This document shows, in pieces, positions 15,269 through 17,610 of a stretch of 17,610 bases of DNA. A program made the position numbers and the translations under genes. Position 1 is the stretch's first letter. Each line of letters opens with the position of its first letter. The stretch comes from Zavarzinia sp. (GTDB lineage Bacteria > Pseudomonadota > Alphaproteobacteria > Zavarziniales > Zavarziniaceae): the NCBI GenBank assembly GCA_028694545.1, contig JAQVKV010000002.1, forward strand, positions 1 through 17,610. The letters run 5' to 3'. The notes beneath the pieces are model-generated. The model had not been told where the DNA came from and did no database searches. It worked only from the letters and a program-made list of their open reading frames with translations.

Positions 15269-16834
15269 TTGGCTACAACCGCCCGAAAGAAGGCTGCGCC
15301 GAAGCAACTGACCACTGCCCAGCGTCTCGACAGCATCATCAAGTCCGCCCGTAAGATCATGCGGAAGGACAAGGGGCTGAACGGCGACCTTGATCGGTTG
15401 CCGATGCTCACCTGGATAATGTTCCTGAAGTTCCTCGACGACATGGAGCGGATCGAGGAGGGACGCGCAGAACTTGCGGGCAAGGATTATCGCTCGATCA
15501 TCGAGGCCCCTTATCGCTGGCGCGATTGGGCGGCGGATGCCGATGGCATCACCGGTCCCGACCTCCTGTCGTTCCTCGTTTCCGAAATGACCGAGCGCCC
15601 GGACGGCACACGCGGCCCGGGGCTCTTCACCTATCTCCGAGGCTTGCGCGGCGACAATGGGCGGCGCGAGCGGCGCGACGTGATCGCAACCGTCTTCCAA
15701 GGCTTCGCCAACCGAATGGAGAGCGGCTACCTGCTGCGCGACGTAGTCAACCTTATCGACGGCATCCATTTCGATTCTTCGGAAGAAGTTCACACACTCG
15801 GCCGCCTGTACGAGACGCTGCTGCGCGAGATGCGCGACGCTGCAGGGGACTCGGGCGAGTTCTACACGCCCCGGCCGGTCGTGCGGTTCATGGTCGAGGT
15901 GACCGATCCCAAGCTGGGCGAGACCATCCTCGACCCGGCATGCGGCACCGGGGGATTTCTGACCGAGGCCTTCCTGCATCTTGAGCGCCAGGCCGATACG
16001 GTCGAGAAGCGACGCATCCTCCAGGAAGACAGCTTCTTCGGCGGCGAGGCCAAGTCGCTGCCGTTCCTGCTGTCCCAGCTCAACCTCCTGCTGCACGGCC
16101 TGCATGCCCCGCGCATCGACCCGGGCAATGCCCTTCGCTTCCGCCTGGCCGAGATCGGCGAGGATCAGCGGGTCAATGTCATCCTGACCAATCCACCATT
16201 CGGCGGCGAGGAGGAGGCAGGCATCCTCAACAACTTCCCCGAGGACCGGCGCACGGCCGAAACGGCGCTGCTGTTCCTGCAACTGATCATGCGGAGGCTG
16301 AAGCGCGCCGGGCGCGGGCGGGCCGCCGTCGTCGTTCCGCACGGCACGCTGTTCGGCGATGGCATCTCGGCGCGGATCAAGGCGGACCTGCTCGAGAAGT
16401 TCAACCTGCACACGGTGGTCCGGCTGCGTGAAGGGGTGTTCGCGCCCTACACGGACATCCCGGCAAACCTGATCTTTTTCGACACGACCGGACCCACGAA
16501 GGACATCTGGTACTACGAAATGCCGCTGCCGGAGGGCCGCAAGAAGTACTCGAAAACCGCGCCCATGGCCTATGAGGAATTTACGGACTGCCTTGCCTGG
16601 TGGAAGAAGCGCGAGCCGAACGAGCGCGCCTGGAAGGTCTCCGCCGCTGACCTGATCCAGCGCGACGCGCAGGACCGTGTCGTCGCGTGCAACCTGGACA
16701 TCAAGAACCCGCATTCCGGCGCGATCGCCGATCACCGCGCGCCGCCCGAGATCGTGGACGCGATCATCGCACAGGAACAGCGGATCCTCGGCATCATGGA
16801 CGAGATAAAGGCCGTGCTGGCGGAGCGCATATGA
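15269..16834 (+). CDS. hsdM: Type I DNA methyltransferase M subunit (N6-adenine)
   Basis: A 521-residue methylase. The helical N-terminal HsdM domain spans about 15-165. The SAM-binding motif I is DPACGTGGF (222-230), and the catalytic motif IV is NPPF (308-311), typical of N6-adenine methyltransferases. It methylates one adenine in each half of the type I target, which protects host DNA and is also needed for cleavage. Translation starts at a TTG (15269), since GAAGGAG lies at proper spacing and no ATG is near; a TTG start may keep the level low. It overlaps hsdS by four bases (ATGA). Confidence 0.96.
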   Translation: MATTARKKAAPKQLTTAQRLDSIIKSARKIMRKDKGLNGDLDRLPMLTWIMFLKFLDDMERIEEGRAELAGKDYRSIIEAPYRWRDWAADADGITGPDLLSFLVSEMTERPDGTRGPGLFTYLRGLRGDNGRRERRDVIATVFQGFANRMESGYLLRDVVNLIDGIHFDSSEEVHTLGRLYETLLREMRDAAGDSGEFYTPRPVVRFMVEVTDPKLGETILDPACGTGGFLTEAFLHLERQADTVEKRRILQEDSFFGGEAKSLPFLLSQLNLLLHGLHAPRIDPGNALRFRLAEIGEDQRVNVILTNPPFGGEEEAGILNNFPEDRRTAETALLFLQLIMRRLKRAGRGRAAVVVPHGTLFGDGISARIKADLLEKFNLHTVVRLREGVFAPYTDIPANLIFFDTTGPTKDIWYYEMPLPEGRKKYSKTAPMAYEEFTDCLAWWKKREPNERAWKVSAADLIQRDAQDRVVACNLDIKNPHSGAIADHRAPPEIVDAIIAQEQRILGIMDEIKAVLAERI

Positions 16835-17595
16835 TGCCCACCACGAAAGTTCCGCTCTCAGACCTGTTGTCCTTGGTTTCTGATCCATGCCGCGTCGATC
16901 CACGCGGCACCTACCCAAACTTGGGAATCTACAGCTTTGCCCGCGGCGTCTTCGGGAAGCCACCGATCGACGGCGCCCAGACGAGCGCCAACACGCTCTA
17001 CCGGGTGCGGAGAGGCCAGTTCATTTACAGTCGGCTTTTTGCGTTTGAGGGAGCGTATGCCATCGTTCCCGAGGAAATGGACGGCGTCTTCGTCTCGAAC
17101 GAATATCCCACCTTCGATGTCGATCAGGACCATCTGCTGCCTCGATACCTGTACTGGTTGTTCCAACGCCGTGACGTGTGGCGGCAGGTCGCGGTCGGCG
17201 CCAAGGGAATGGGCGACCGCAGGCAGCGTGTGCACCCCGACAAGGTGCTGAGCTATCGGATCGACCTTCCGTCCCTTGGCGAGCAGCACCGTATCGTCGA
17301 AAAACTCGACCGGGTCGCGGCGCTAGTGGACGAACGCCGCATCGCCATCGAGGTAGCCGAGCGCGAAACGCAGGCGCTGCTGCTGAAAGCCTTCCAGCGC
17401 GCCATCCACGGCGCCCCCCTGCGCCCCATGGCCGAGGTCGCGCCGCTGGTGCGAAGACCGGTCGAGATCGATCTCGACGCTGCCTATCCGGAACTCGGCG
17501 TCCGGTCATTCGGTCGGGGTACGTTCCACAAACCCGAACTGCCCGGCGTTGAGGTCGGCAACAAGAAGCTGTTCCGCATCTGCGCGGGCGACCTC
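16831..17595 (+). CDS. hsdS: Type I specificity subunit, truncated at contig end
   Basis: The first 255 residues of an HsdS subunit, which chooses the DNA target. The first target-recognition domain covers residues 1 to about 140; then comes the central conserved region, IDLPSLGEQHRIVEKLDRV (144-162), with a coiled coil to about 190. The second half begins with YPELGVRSFGRGTFHKP (219-235), which mirrors YPNLGIYSFARGVFGKP (28-44) of the first half, as expected for the internal repeat of HsdS. An ATG at 16834 is an alternative start. The rest of the gene is missing: from 17596 the sequence is adapter, so the last five apparent residues (RSEEH) are not real. Confidence 0.93.
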
Positions 17596-17610
17596 AGATC
17601 GGAAGAGCAC
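17596..17610 (+). other. Illumina TruSeq adapter remnant
   Basis: AGATCGGAAGAGCAC is identical to the first 15 bases of the standard TruSeq adapter and ends exactly at the window edge. It interrupts the internal repeat of HsdS, where relatives continue with residues like V-x-S after GDL. This is a sequencing artefact, not genome. Confidence 0.95.

Noticed and set aside
15239..16963. Minus-strand open frame of 574 codons
   Set aside because: Antisense to hsdM, which has intact SAM and catalytic motifs.

Overview
The window looks like a high-GC alphaproteobacterial contig, most likely from Rhodobacterales or a neighbouring order. This is inferred from the GC-rich codon use, from the set of phage replication genes, and from a DUF2924 plus serine recombinase pair of a kind common in those bacteria. 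The last 15 bases are identical to the start of the Illumina TruSeq adapter, so the right edge is a real contig end with untrimmed adapter on it.

Left part (1-7952, all genes on the minus strand, read right to left): a compact phage or prophage replication and recombination operon. In transcription order it holds a Com-like zinc-ribbon protein, a sigma-70-like factor, two small unknown proteins, a RecA-like/AAA nucleotide-binding protein, an unknown conserved protein, an SF2 DEAD/DEAH helicase, a CxxC zinc protein of DUF6511 type, an HNH-type protein, a Cas4/RecB-like nuclease with four possible Fe-S cysteines, and a primase-like plus RepA-like helicase fusion cut by the window's left edge. 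Most neighbours overlap by 1-14 bases or lie within 13 bases of each other. The three larger gaps carry structure: two copies of a conserved leader, and a 10-bp hairpin touching the start of the sigma-like gene.

Middle (8067-12715): a 704-residue protein of no recognised family lies on the minus strand in a stretch of visibly lower GC. Divergent from it is a tightly overlapping plus-strand cassette of a 67-residue protein, a DUF2924 protein, a large serine recombinase and a small helix-turn-helix protein. The cassette is the probable integration or excision unit of the element.

Right part (12873-17595, plus strand): a type I restriction-modification operon in the order hsdR, hsdM, hsdS, with hsdS cut off at the contig end. 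Its motor, nuclease and methylase motifs are intact. The best candidate for something undescribed is the 704-residue protein, which sits between a phage replication module, an integration cassette and a restriction system, a typical place for cargo or defence genes. No function can be assigned from the sequence alone. No tRNA, rRNA, CRISPR array or insertion sequence was seen. No gene-free stretch exceeds about 165 bases.
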